This document shows positions 37,801 through 50,178 of a stretch of 64,000 bases of DNA, piece by piece. Below the pieces are notes generated by a model. The model worked only from the letters and a program-made list of their open reading frames with translations, ran no database searches and was not told where the DNA came from. Within the stretch, counting starts at the first letter, position 1; the number at the start of each line of letters is the position of its first letter. A program made the position numbers and the translations under genes. Source of the stretch: Cruorifilaria tuberocauda (lineage: Eukaryota > Nematoda > Chromadorea > Rhabditida > Onchocercidae); contig JABVXU010000092.1 in NCBI GenBank assembly GCA_013365365.1, positions 62,001 to 126,000 on the forward strand, written 5' to 3'.

Positions 37801-40800
37801 AAATGGATATACTTCATCAACATAACTCGCCTCTGCGAAACGCTTGCTATAAGGGGTGCGTAAGTACAGTTACTGAATGCCTTTTTGTGTTTTTGTGTCC
37901 TGTGGAAAGAATAAAGTTTCCACTTCCCAAAATATGTATCTGAACTAGTTCTTCAAAGAAAAAATCAGTCCATGGCATTCTTCAAAAAAAGTAAAAGAAA
38001 CATTTGGATTGGCAGCAAACAAAAGGTAAAAGTTTCCAGCGAGATGTCTTAATGTAGGAATACTGAAAGATCCAAGTTGATTTCCGAATGGAACTACCAT
38101 TAATCTTGACCTTCATAACTTCAAAAACTTACTGAAAGGAAAATATTTTATCATTTCCTATGGAAGAGTGGACAAGTATGTTTTGCTTGTTTAAAGAAAA
38201 GTGGACAAGAGATGGAAAATAAAAAAAAAGGGCTAACTTACAGATATGATGAAAACTCACCGTGTGAGAGGCAATTCCTCTTCTGTTTGTCCAGTTAAAA
38301 TCGGTATGAATGCTTGCGGAGTACCATCTCCAACGATATTGTATCCTCAAAAATTTAACGGAATTAAAGGCATTGAATTTCTTATAAATTTAGCTCAATA
38401 AAATAACTGAAATTGTTCTCATCTTGAATGCTATAATAGGTCAACTGATTAAACACGACTGCATGCCCGACATGGAAATGGATTCAGTATCTTCACTAGA
38501 TTAGTTGTCGTTCTGCTGTCTACCAGTAAACGTAAGATATGTTTCTTGGATACCGCATTAAAGGAACGTTGCATACCATCAAGCACAACTGCATCCATTT
38601 CTTCTTCAATGTATTTCACCGTTTTTGGCAGTTTACGGCGAAATGACATCTGAGATAAGGAATCGAAGCCTATAAAAATGTAATGAATGTTTTCGTTTCT
38701 TACTAAACGCAAATTTAGGCTATATGTTTATAGCAAGAAATTCAAAGAAACGTCCACACCTATGAAATAAACATCAAGACCAGACCACTCGGCAGGTTTT
38801 TTGATATAAGATAAATATTTTTCTTTTTTCCGATCCGGAACAATTGTCCATAATAGATGTTTCCTTCAAAAATGAAGTTTCATAAATTAATTGCAGTTTT
38901 TTTTGTTCGATTTGTAATATTCAAATCATATATAAATGTTAACAAACATGAAACTTCACTATTACTATATATATATATATAGATTTAAATCAGTGAGCAC
39001 TAAAAATTTTTTTGATTCCTGGGCTACTATATCCGTGTGAAATGAATCTTAAACCTTAAATAATATAATTTTTTCACCGACGCTTTTTAAACGATATTAA
39101 TAATAGTTTCTTAAAATTATCATGAAGAAATTAAATGTAAACATCTTCGATCTTTTTCTTAGGCTGGAATTCTGGTATAAAATCTTATGGACTAATGATG
39201 ATCTTACAGGTATTCTATTGCATATTTAATTTCATCATAATGAAACTCACAATATATAATGGAAAATGATCCACCAAGAAATTATAAGTTACAAAAAGTT
39301 GAAGAAAGATCTTCAGCTAGCTTTCGAAAAGCCTACTCTTGATGAAAACAAACCACTTTTCTTGATCATCTCCAACGCATTCTACAACAGCATAATCTTT
39401 GGTCATAGGACTACCAGATGTAATTGGAATTTGACGGTCGACTTTCAACTTATTGTCATTAACGCGTTCAAAATAGGCAACAGTACATTTGATATCACCA
39501 TGAATTCTATAAAATTTCAAAAATAATTGTATCTTTAGGGAAAAGTAGAAAGAAATTTAGCATGCAGACCAATTCAGTTACTGTAAGATGAAACAAAACC
39601 AGTGATCAAACCAATTTTACTTGACAGCATTAGATGATATAGTGAACAATCCATTCTCGTCAACATAAGCCCATTCTTTATCTTTGTTCTTACCGCAATC
39701 AAGTGCATCCACATGATGGAAAAACCCAATAACTTCGCTACCATTGATACTTAACTTCGGGATGCGACAGGCCTCAAAGCATATTCATTATGAAGTTCGA
39801 TATAAAAAAAGTTTGCACGGATGTAATCTCAAGTTACTAGAACTGATGTAGTGCGTTTATGATGAAATGAATATAAGTTGAATAAAATCGTGTGTCAATT
39901 TTTAATAATGTCTCTAGAAATGATCCATGTAGGCAATATGAACAGTGGCATTAAATCATCCGCCTAACGCGGTAATTTATCTAGAGAAATAGATAAAATT
40001 AATACCTGCTCAAATTTTCTCGAAAAATGACTTCGAGTGGCTGATTTCCGCATTTCAGCTGTATCAGCACCCAATACTATTATATGAGGCAACTGGAAAA
40101 TATGGAAGTGTAAAATAAATTATAATGCATAAAATAATAGAAGATGAAACTAAAAAAGTGGTATTTCAAAGAAATGTTCAATGGAGTCCGTAGACTAAAA
40201 CTGTTGATTTCTTCACGACAGAATCAGAGGTATGAAGATCCCATGCTGAGATAGGTCTATCACGGGAAATCGAAGTTTCAAATGATGTATAATGAAATTT
40301 TTACAAGTTTAGAGATGACTTCATAGATTAACATAATACTGAAGCAGCAAACACGCTCTGCAAAAGCAAGATCAGTCTCATTTTCCTCCATAGACTAACT
40401 CGGATCATGAAGAGTTAAATAGACTTTTTATAGTACTTTACAGATAGAAATTAGATATAAAAAACAACCGATGAATAAGCAACAGGTTCCTCAATCCAAT
40501 ATGCTGTATCTGTTGAATATTTCGAGGAATATGTAAAGAAGATGAACAATACAATGAAAGTAATAACCGGAAGTAGAAGAATACGGAATAGTTTTTTCAG
40601 ATGCTTCGGAAACCTGCTAATCTTGTTTAGATCTAAAAAGAATACTTGTGAAAAAAGATTTCAACAATTAATTAAGGAACGACTTTAATAAAAGAAGTTA
40701 CTTCTAAAAATGTAAACAACACGGCTAACTGAAAAATATGAAATTTGTTAACAATTAGTTATTGCAAGGAGAATGAATACTCAACTTTAAACTGAAGTTC

Positions 40801-41126
40801 TCCCTAAATTCTAGAACTCAAAGAAAGATATCTTACACATTAATATCCAAGAAATTCGCTGCTAGAGACTTAAGTGGTAAAAAAATAATCATTCAACATT
40901 TTTTATTTTAAGCACTTCTAAAAAGAACATGAAAGTGATAATCATTACCCTTTACTATCCGTGCACACAAAGTTTTATTTCTGGAGGTATTCCCTGAGGC
41001 ATACATCAATTTGGCCTTATGATCTGATGCCTGCAAATTCATGTCTTTTATAATAAACAAACAGCATATTACGCCTCCACTTGAGACGTACACAAACACT
41101 AAATAGTGACCAAGTCGTCGTCTCAT
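34861..41126 (-). CDS. DUF229 membrane protein, alkaline-phosphatase/sulfatase fold
   Basis: Sixteen exons (41126-40949, 40632-40469, 40092-40006, 39772-39621, 39506-39357, 38863-38760, 38669-38577, 38345-38261, 37846-37714, 37595-37491, 37175-36938, 36819-36711, 36501-36357, 36064-35906, 35523-35356, 35028-34861) give 745 residues. Family landmarks in order are CRIPKLSING, HLLWTIVP, WSGLDVYFIGFDSLS, YNIVGDGTPQAFIPILTG, MADHGHRF (metal-site DHG, about 482-485), RLVTPFDIHATLLD, HWCTCMNW, VKLESAWRLVP, DADGFVPNL, TKPGNALYEATV and ISHINRYGDLSHC. It is therefore a complete member of the nematode-expanded DUF229 family; substrates are unknown. The N-terminus has two hydrophobic segments (about residues 7-27 and 78-95), so the luminal domain follows a signal anchor. 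Intron 13 has a GC donor (36356-36355, GCAAGT). The first exon is the least certain part. Confidence 0.88.
38965..38981. repeat. Short (TA)n tract in a DUF229 intron
   Basis: About eight TA units lie in the intron between exons 39506-39357 and 38863-38760. Confidence 0.7.
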
Positions 41127-43035
41127 AAGAATTAGAAATCATAATGTAAAAGATCAACTTCTATTATCAAAAATTTTAAAAACATCCAAGGTCTTGAAGG
41201 TTTAAAGTGAACTTACAACATTAAAATCAGTTAAGGACAAGCTATGAATTTCGTTCTATTTATTCACTGTGATCATTTCTGAAGCGTATAGCAAGTCTGA
41301 TATCATGACGCATATTCCCCAAAACATTCAATGAAATTATCTGATGAAAAGAAGGGGCATGACTGATAACCATCTTTTGAATCAACTTGGAAATATTGCA
41401 ACACTCCAATCCTTTCCTTTCCTTCTCCTCCTTTTCTTGTTTCATATTAAGCATGCTTGTAAAGTGCTATTTTAATACCATATTAAAAATGCACAATTAA
41501 TCTTAAAACTAAAACTACATGTGAATTAGAGAGAAATGCGGCTCCTAAATAAAGCAGAAAATAAGAGAGAAAAAAAAAATTGATCGGTGAACATGCAAAA
41601 ATGTGTTTAACAGCAAAATAAATAACTCCAACCGAAAAAAAGTGTGAGGAAACGCCGATGAGATATAGACAGAAGCATCACTTCGAAAAAGTACCTATAA
41701 AATAGTGCGATAAAGTCCCGAACGATAACACCCATCGAAAAGATGAGTCTTTGAAAAACTGACTGCACATATTTAAAAGCAGTTGTGATCAATCTTTTTC
41801 TCAAACATAAGTTCTCATATATCAAAAACTGTAAAATATTAATGAATCAGTCGAGAAAACAATTCACCAAAAAGCCAATTCGTATTGGTTTAAAAAAAGA
41901 GATGAAAGTACACAAGATATTTTTTGCCAATCATTGCTGCTGCAGCTAATATAATTACCTGATAAATTCAATCTATTAATCAGACAGTGTGTGATAACTC
42001 GCAACACTTACAATGATAAAATTTTGGTAAGATCTAATGGGTAAATAGATGAAAAGATATATTATTTGGAAATAATGCGTGGCTCTATATACTACTTGGA
42101 AACATTTTATCCAATGAAGCTTATTACTTCGATAAAAAATCCTCTGAATCTCCAAGAAACTGTTCATTACCAATTCACATCTGCAATGAATGTTGTGACT
42201 AACCCAACTCACTAAAATGTGCCGATACGATTACATGCTGTGGTATGAAATAAGGTACTAATGAAATCAAACTAACAGTGTACTTTAAAAAGAAAACATC
42301 AATTACAGTGAGAAGAAACATCATTTTTTTTTTGCTTTCCGAATGACAATAACCTCAAAAAATATTTACTGGTGATAACGAATTTCTATTGCAGTTGTTT
42401 AGTCTGATGAAAGATAAAGACTGCCATTTATAAAAGATTATTCTACTAAAAAATATCAAGATATCTAACATAATTCACATGAACTTACATTCACTTTTTC
42501 TGAAGAGAACAGAAGAGAATTGAAGAGAATTATTCAAACTTTCATGCAAGTTACAAATTAAAAAGCTATCAGATTTAACATGAATGAGAAATAAAAAGAC
42601 ACGTCATAGAGTCTTCAAGAAACCCATTCCGTTTTGAAAAGTGAAGTTCAAATTGTTGTCTAAAGACTTAGATTACTCGACAATCATTTCAATCAAGGAA
42701 GAGCTACCTTGACTTTGATAAAAAATTTTAAACTTGAATCAATACTTCAATTCTCCCAAGTAGTAGCAAAAACTAGGAATTTTTCTAAATATTCCAGATA
42801 AAATATGAAGAACCATGGAATAATATAGTTAATACAGTATTCTATGCAGTTTCAGAAGAACATTATCTTCAACGTAGAAGAGCAGCATAAAATGAATAAG
42901 AAATGTATTTCGTTCATTTACAGATTGTTTTTAGCATAATTACCAGGAACAGACTACAGAACTATTATAGAGGAAACTAAAACATGAATAATCTTCCGTT
43001 TGTCATTTCATTTCTTTTCATTTTTTTAAAATCGT
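41127..43035. other. Stretch upstream of the DUF229 gene, no supported gene
   Basis: It is AT-rich. Minus-strand open frames near 41454-41260, 41825-41607 and 42212-41976 have no motif or splice pairing. It presumably includes the DUF229 promoter. Confidence 0.4.
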
Positions 43036-43708
43036 TTACCGCGAAAACGGACCGTACTTTCGAATTAGTATGTCCTCCAGATTTTCTATAAAGCTAAGAT
43101 ACTCATCCCTGTGATAGATAATAGTTATTTGATATTTCGAGAGACACTACCAAGTTTTATCTAATTCAAAACATCAAGATGCAAGCGTAACGGAGAATTG
43201 ATAGAGGCAAGTTACGATTCAAAAGTGCTATCAAACAGTTGAAACTAGCAAAAATGGTGTAGTAATAAAAAAACAGAAGCATGTTAATGAAAACTCGAAA
43301 TGAAGTGGACTTTTACAGTTCCAGTGATTAAAATATTACAACAAATACGAGGAAGAAGTGTAGATCGAAGTAAGAGTACTTCAAGCGGTTTGGCTTCAAC
43401 ATATATGCTATTGTCTCTCCTACTTCACCATGCTTCTACTTTTTGTGTATGAGAAAAAAGAAAAAAGTGACACAGACCTATTGATGTGAATCTCTGACCA
43501 GAAACGTATCAAATCACTTTTTCGGCTTTTCAAACAAAGAAACGGTAAAAACTGTTGATAATGAAAACTAATACAACAAGGCTTACATCAATTGTTTCAA
43601 TGCAATCCTTTAACCCAAATTGTTTATTTAATGACATTTCATCTGCTTGAGCAGGTTCTGTAAATTTTTTCATCATCTTGTGCAGTAAGTTCTCAACTTT
43701 GCTGCAAC
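43036..43708 (-). other. Orphan exons of an unrecognised minus-strand gene
   Basis: Exon 43708-43587 sits between a good acceptor (TTCATGTTGCAG) and donor (GTAAGC). It is open in one phase, with a helical charged sequence containing SKVENLLHKMMKKF and NKQFGLKDCIETID. A second segment, 43108-43036, follows the acceptor TATCACAG and reads DEYLSFIENLEDILIRKYG before a stop. Their phases do not match directly, so at least one small exon between them would be missing, or they are unrelated. No start exon is seen. The composition suggests a small cytoplasmic helical protein; I do not recognise the family. Confidence 0.35.
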
Positions 43709-44248
43709 CTGCAACATGAAGTGTTCATTAGAATTGAAAATGAGCATTCCGATTTAAAAGGCAAAATTGACGATTTTAGTGCAGCACTAGATTTGATATA
43801 TGTGAGTTGAAATACACAGAATCAAAATAACGTTGGACTAAACATCAACGAAAATATAATCCACAAATATACATAATACATGCATACAGACATGCCGCAA
43901 TACTTATCCAAACTGAACGAACCATCTGAATTACCCACCCCACCTAGTTATTCCTTTTTCTCAATGTGCGTTATTGACTTCAATGTTTAGAAAATCTATT
44001 TTCGTGATTTCAGGAAGTGTAAATTGCAGAATTCAGGAGAACGTCGATACCGAATATATTACAGATAGGGCAGTGATAGAAGGAACCAAAAAAAACACGT
44101 CTGTTCCTGAGCCTCTATACGTCCTCCCGCTCGGTACTTGATGGATGGCCGTGTTTTTTTCGAATTCCGCGGAAATTTGTGGAAGTTTTTTAAGACTTGT
44201 TGTGGGAAGTGTTCAGTCCGTGCCCATTCTCATTTCTTTGTGAGTTGC

Positions 44249-44250
44249 AG
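44249..44250 (+). promoter_or_regulatory. pfd-4: Probable spliced-leader acceptor, pfd-4
   Basis: TTTGTGAGTTGCAG ends 11 bases before the ATG at 44262 with no upstream coding exon. Confidence 0.45.
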
Positions 44251-44261
44251 TGCTGGTTGCA

Positions 44262-45251
44262 ATGGCTGCAGATACAGTGAAGCCAAATATTCATGTGAAT
44301 GCTGAGGACCAGAAATTAATCAATCGATTCGCCAGACTTCATCAAAGATCGCTAGATGTTAAAGTAAGATTGACTTTTCTAATTAAGGCCTTCAAATATG
44401 ATGTAAAGGTTCTTCACTGCAATCTGTCTGGTTGATTAACTTCACTTGGTTGATTCACTTCACTTGCTAGTGGATTTTCTCCTAGTTTCCTTCATGATTG
44501 AAAATGAATATCAAGGATAGAGTTCCTAGATACTCTGTTAAAACCGTCTCTACATAAACTCGAATCTCACTTCCTTTTATGAAATACTATTGTCGATGGT
44601 ATTTTTTCGTGCCTATTGACGTAAGGATTCAAATATTGCTTTTCAAAATGAAATTTCGCTGCTTTAATATACAAAGTGCACTGTTTTACCTTTTAGGAGA
44701 GGCTTCAAGAAATGAATAAGGATCTTCAAAATTTAAACGATGCCGCTGGCGAAATATTGCTTTTGACTGATTCAGATGCTCAGTCAATACCGTTCAAAAC
44801 TGGATCAGTGTTTATGCATATGGATCAAGTAAGCAGTGCATCTTTATTTAACAATTGTAACCTATATTAAAAATTGAACAACAGTTCTGATCGGTGCTAG
44901 ACTTACTTCTTTTTGCTTAGATTGTGTAATAGATGGTAAAAGTCAGAGGGAATCCCGTTGCACATTTTCTGTCTTTAGTCTACTGAATTTCTGAAGGACA
45001 AGGTAGGCAGAATAGTTTCTTTTTTTGAATCAAATATCTGGCTTTGGGCTTCATGAAAATTTTTACTGTTCGTTTTATAGGAAAGATTAAACGAGAAGAT
45101 TGAAAATGTAAAAGGAGAATTGGGTAATCAAGTGGCTGATCTCACGCAGATGCATAAAAAAATTTGCGACGAAATGGATTCCTTGAAATCTATACTTTAT
45201 GGGAAATTTGGCGAAAGTATCAATTTAGAGACTGATGTCGATACTCAATAG
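44262..45251 (+). CDS. pfd-4: Prefoldin subunit 4
   Basis: Three exons (44262-44363, 44697-44828, 45081-45251) join in phase 0 to 134 residues, the same length as human PFDN4. The N-terminal motif VNAEDQKLINRFARL is typical of this beta-type subunit. Two coiled-coil helices (residues about 20-60 and 85-125) flank the beta hairpin region with SIPFKTGSVFMHM. Prefoldin is a cytosolic hexamer that delivers unfolded actin and tubulin to the CCT chaperonin. Translation could also begin at a non-ATG codon upstream, but the acceptor at 44250 and the first ATG fit this start. Confidence 0.95.
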
Positions 45252-48200
45252 TTATTAAACGAAATATTAAGCTATCATCTTCATAAAATTATTTATACTC
45301 AAGATATGCTTCAGTGATCATGCATTCAGCGATTACATGTTAGTGAGTACATATTAGGCGTTGTATATCAGGGATTTTTTAATATTAACAGAGGCCTAAA
45401 AACTGGTCTTTATTTGGAGTTTTTATGGGCTGCAGGAATCTAAAATCCAATTTTTTCTATACCACTGTACTTTTCATTCAAATATTTTCTGCGAAACATA
45501 AAAAAAAGTGGTCAAAATGTAAAATTTCTCATAATGGTGTAGAATTACCATACCATTTACGATATAAATGGTTGATTTAAGGTGAGTCTTTCTCTATTTA
45601 ACTGAATTTTTGAAAAGGATGCCGATCATCTCAGTAATTTGTTCTTATATTGAGTGAACGAAGTATTAGTTCTTTTCTTTTTTTCTTTAAAAATAATTCT
45701 TTCGTCATCAACAAGATAATTTTTGATTTTTGAGAAAGTTTTTTTTTTTCAAATGAAAGTTTTAGAAGTCCTTTTACAGAATTTATCATCAGTATTAGAA
45801 CTATCTTTCCCTTCTTTACAACAGACTTCATATTTGTTTTTATGAGAAAGCAAAAGCTTCAGAGAATGAATTACAATGGTAAATACCGGTTTAAGGCCGG
45901 TGTATGTTCTGTTTATCATTCACAACAAATGTCACATTTCCCGTGTCCTTTTTGTAGTTCCATTGCTGCATCTTAAAACAAAGTTAAACTTTTTCCATCT
46001 CGTTCACTTTGCTGTTGTTCTTAAAAGAGTGGCCGTGGGAGCAGCTCGAAACAAATTACATGATAACATATTCATTTACTCCCATAGTTTATATATAATG
46101 CTTACTATGAAGCGTGTCAGTTTTTATTATAATTACCTACAAATTTTAGGCATATGTAGTATTCATCATGTTGCTTAACGTGTAAATAGGAAATCGGGCT
46201 GAGTGTGATGACAACTATCATGTTTCGAAATACACCGAGAAGTTTCGATGTCTGTTCTCTGTTTCTAGCTTGAAGCCATTCTCTGTCATAAAACTTTCCT
46301 ATACTGATAATATAACCTAATTTTTCTTTATATATTCGGCAGAGAAAAAGAGTTAACGCCCCACTTTGCATAGACAAAATTGATGGAGGGGAGAGAATTT
46401 CAAGAGCCATTCTTGTCTGTTACGGCAAGGAAGGAAGAGAGGAGAGGTAACACGGGTTTTTTTGATTCTTACCATAGTTATCCATTTAACTACAACCTGG
46501 ATTCCTCTTCCATAGCTGAACTGTATAAATAGAATAAAATACATAACGTAAGTTGTATTCCTAGCAAGAACTGAGGTGTGAAGACAAGATGAATGACATG
46601 AGGATGATGGTGTGTGATAAATTATGCCTAAATCGAACCAATGCAAATACTTAAAAAGTAGTGTGGTTCTAACTGGAATACGTAGAGGTATATAAGTCAT
46701 TGTGCGTAATATGTATCGAATACTATGACAAAATCAAGTTCAACTTCAAACGCTGAGTGATTTATTAATCATAAATTAGCCTTTATGATTATGTCCTTTT
46801 TCGGGAATTTTAGTTGCAGTTATGTACATTCGTTATCAGTGTATTCAGCTTTAATTTATATCGTAACTGACATAACTGTTCTCATATTTGCTTTCCTACT
46901 TATTTTAAAATTGAATTAGTTACTTAGAGAAAGTTTAATTACATCCTTAATAAGATATGGGAAATTTTGTTTATTTTCTCTGCTCGTTTTGCATTGAAAT
47001 TACATCCATTTCTAATTATTCATAAGTCCTCTTGACTTTTCACATTAGACCATTAATTTTAGTTCCTTCCCACTTTTATGCGTGCCAATTTTTTACTTTA
47101 TTCAAGTAACTTACATAAAAATAATATTTCATACTATTAGCGGAAAATAACAAACATGTTGAATTTATTGCATGTACATTGCTTAATTTTCTCTGTAAAT
47201 ATTCGGAACATTTCGTGAGACCTATTTTGCAATGTTTCTTTAGTTTTTGAAACGATTGCAATGGTACGTCATCAGCGGTCTAAATGATTATGTAACATTC
47301 GATTTGTTATTTGTATATATTCCCAATTCTACTATACCTGGAAAATAAGTTCACCTTTTTTATACTGTGCTACCGATTAGCTTTTTTCCTAATGTTTCCT
47401 TTTGATTTTATAGTTTTAAAGCTCCCTAAAATCTCGTATTGATATTTCATTGCATACCAATAGATTTGGAATATAAGCATGAGAGAAAAACACATTTTCA
47501 GTTTAGTTAAGCTTTTTTTTCATGGTTAATTAGCGAAAACTGTAATCGGCTATGCTATAGAAAGATCTTTAAAAAAAGACACTGCTAAAGCAATTTGCGT
47601 TTATTTTATGCAGAATTTTTTAGGAAAACACAGTTAAGCAATGGAGCAACTACTGTAATGATTTTTTTATCGCTGCCAGTTATATTTTTGATATAAAACA
47701 ATGTTAGAAACAGAATCCTCGCTTATTATTGGAAGTGTAGTTGCCGTCAAAACAACATATACTAAAAATTTTCTGCAATTAATTTATATTAAGATAAGCA
47801 CGAGACTTAATCCGTGATGAAGCATAAAAAAAATTGTTAATTTCTGCGCTCTTTAATTTCAAAGTGGAAGAAGTGGGCCAATTACAAAGTGGTGGGATGA
47901 TAATTATGCTGCAGTTGTGTTATCAGTACTCTTATCATTAATTTTTATCTCTGAATAATTAGTTGTTTCCATTAAGTATCTGTTATGTGCAACCAACAAA
48001 AATTGTTGCGGATGTTATTTTATTAACCTGAAAAGTTTTAAATTTTCAAAAAGTAAACTTCGTTGATAATGTAATCACTACTTTGTAATTTCGAGAAATG
48101 ATGCACTTTATCATATATTAAAAAGAATCACTTTATCGTTATTTTATGAGAAATCTTTTTTAGTTTTTGAACGTCATTGGTAAATGTGTGGGAAGCCTCT

Positions 48201-50178
48201 TTCAATTTTTTTTTTTTTCATTTGCTACATCTCCGATCACCGTTTGGACTAAATATGAGATAAAAATAGCAGATCAAAGTGCATTTAGCGAGCAATACCC
48301 ACTTTAGTCGTTAAGTTTTCTAATTGATTTTTCTAAAATTGGATAGCGCAAGATTGCACTTTGATCTTCTTTGTCATATTATTTCTTTGAAAAAAACTAA
48401 AAAGAACATGGATGAGCAAGATAAAATTTTGCACGGGAAGTGGAACTGTCAAGTTACAGCCAGTAAAATAATTTTAGTGAGGATTTAACTTACTAAAATG
48501 TTCTAAAAAAGAATTTCTAAAAAGGAAAAACATTGACAAAAAAATAATCTTTCTTAATGTTCTTCACAAATCACTCCAGTTGATTGGGATCTTCCGGAAC
48601 TCATCTTCTCGATATAAAGAAATGTTTCATTAAATAATTTTAACCCATCTTTGATATTTGTCTTTCTTGTGTGTTAGTTCTATGCGATATTAATGGTCTC
48701 TTCTTCAGCACTTTATATTTGTGGGTTGCGTTCCACTGTAGATATCCTGCACTTACATGATAGTTTGCTTTCTATTCTGTACGGTGACAGTGGAATGTTG
48801 ACCTTGATTCCACTCATAAAACTTGAATTTTTGAAATATTCGATATAATGATGCCATTTTCTTTTAGTCATGACAGTTAATTCAGTTGTATCAGTCCGGT
48901 AAAGTGCTACTTAGAATTTCCGTAATTAACAACCATTTCTGTAATTCCATAATTTCCGTGATTCAGTTATTCTTGATATTAAATGTTCATCATTCATATT
49001 CCTCGTGGACGATTCCAAAATTGTTCGATTTTTTTGAAAATGGATCGTAAGTAAGGTTCGTTTGAAACAAAGCGGTTATAGATCGTATTGAATCAAATTT
49101 TTTATTGATATTGATTAATTTGTGCTAATTTCCAGCAATGTTAATAGGTTTACTGTTAACCTAAAATTGATTTAAAAAAATGGAGAGTTTACAAAAAGGA
49201 TGACAATCAAAAGATGAGAAATATTTTTTTTCTGATTTTTAGCTATTGATTCTCTGGCTTTACCAATAGAAACAATGCGATAAATACAGCTAGAAAAATT
49301 AAAACAATGAAATAAGAATCTGTCACACGCATCTGCTTGGTACCTATTATAATTTTACAAAAATTTATTGATACATTTGTTGTATTGTTTAGATTGCACG
49401 ATGTAAAATGAATGGAAAAAACGGCGAAAAAAAAAACAAGTTTTGTCGTTGTATGTGGTATGCATTAGCGTTGCTGTTGATTTCCAAATTTATAAACATT
49501 AATGATTTCCATCATTAATTCTTCCTATTTTCGGAAGCCTTTCCATTATTTACTGAGTGTTATTTTCGTTTGAGCATGTGTGAGCATTGGTTAATATTTT
49601 ATAATGTTTAGAAAGGAAGACTTCATCAGTTTTCATGTTCTAACTTTAAACAAGGAAGTTCTGAGGTGGGATATGGCTTAAAATTTTTTGTAAACTTAGA
49701 GATATAATGGGACTTTCATATATTCTTCACTGCCATCTTCATCTTCCTTTTGTCTGACTGAAAGCCTTGTAATTTTTGATTAGACTTTGAAAACATTTGA
49801 CTGAATGTAGCGCAGAAATCATTTGTAGTTGCTATATATCAATTAAAACTCTCGGCAAGGTGTAATTCACTTTTTTTCATATAAATAATGTTCCATGTAC
49901 AGAAGAACAATTTGACCATGACAATGGAATAAAAATATGAGCCCAGTGCTTAATTTAAAACAAAATTAAATGAACTAATACTATTTTCTCATATCCAATG
50001 TTTTTAAGTATATTATAGTAGAAACGATATTTATATTTCTACGTCATAACATGATGAAGAAAATTTGACATTTGTTTGGATATGTTTTCGTAATATTTAA
50101 CACCTATACACGTTTGTTTGTACTTAATTATACATCACATAATTCTCATTATCAAATATCGTATTGCAGTGTTACAAA
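45252..50178. other. 4.9-kb AT-rich stretch without a supported gene
   Basis: It follows pfd-4 and precedes the G6PD gene. Frames at 45831-45631 (-), 45876-46178 (+), 46410-46117 (-) and 46700-46353 (-) are low-complexity or motif-free. I see no exon with paired splice sites. Confidence 0.45.
50168..50169 (+). promoter_or_regulatory. gspd-1: Probable spliced-leader acceptor, G6PD gene
   Basis: CGTATTGCAG ends nine bases before the ATG at 50179; no upstream coding exon is visible. Confidence 0.45.

Noticed and set aside
45631..45831. A Lys/Leu/Ile-rich minus frame after pfd-4
   Set aside because: The translation comes from poly-T and A/T-rich runs and is low complexity.
46353..46700. A 115-codon minus frame in the large gap before the G6PD gene
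   Set aside because: It is the longest frame there, but its composition is random-like, it has no motif, and it overlaps another open frame in a different phase.
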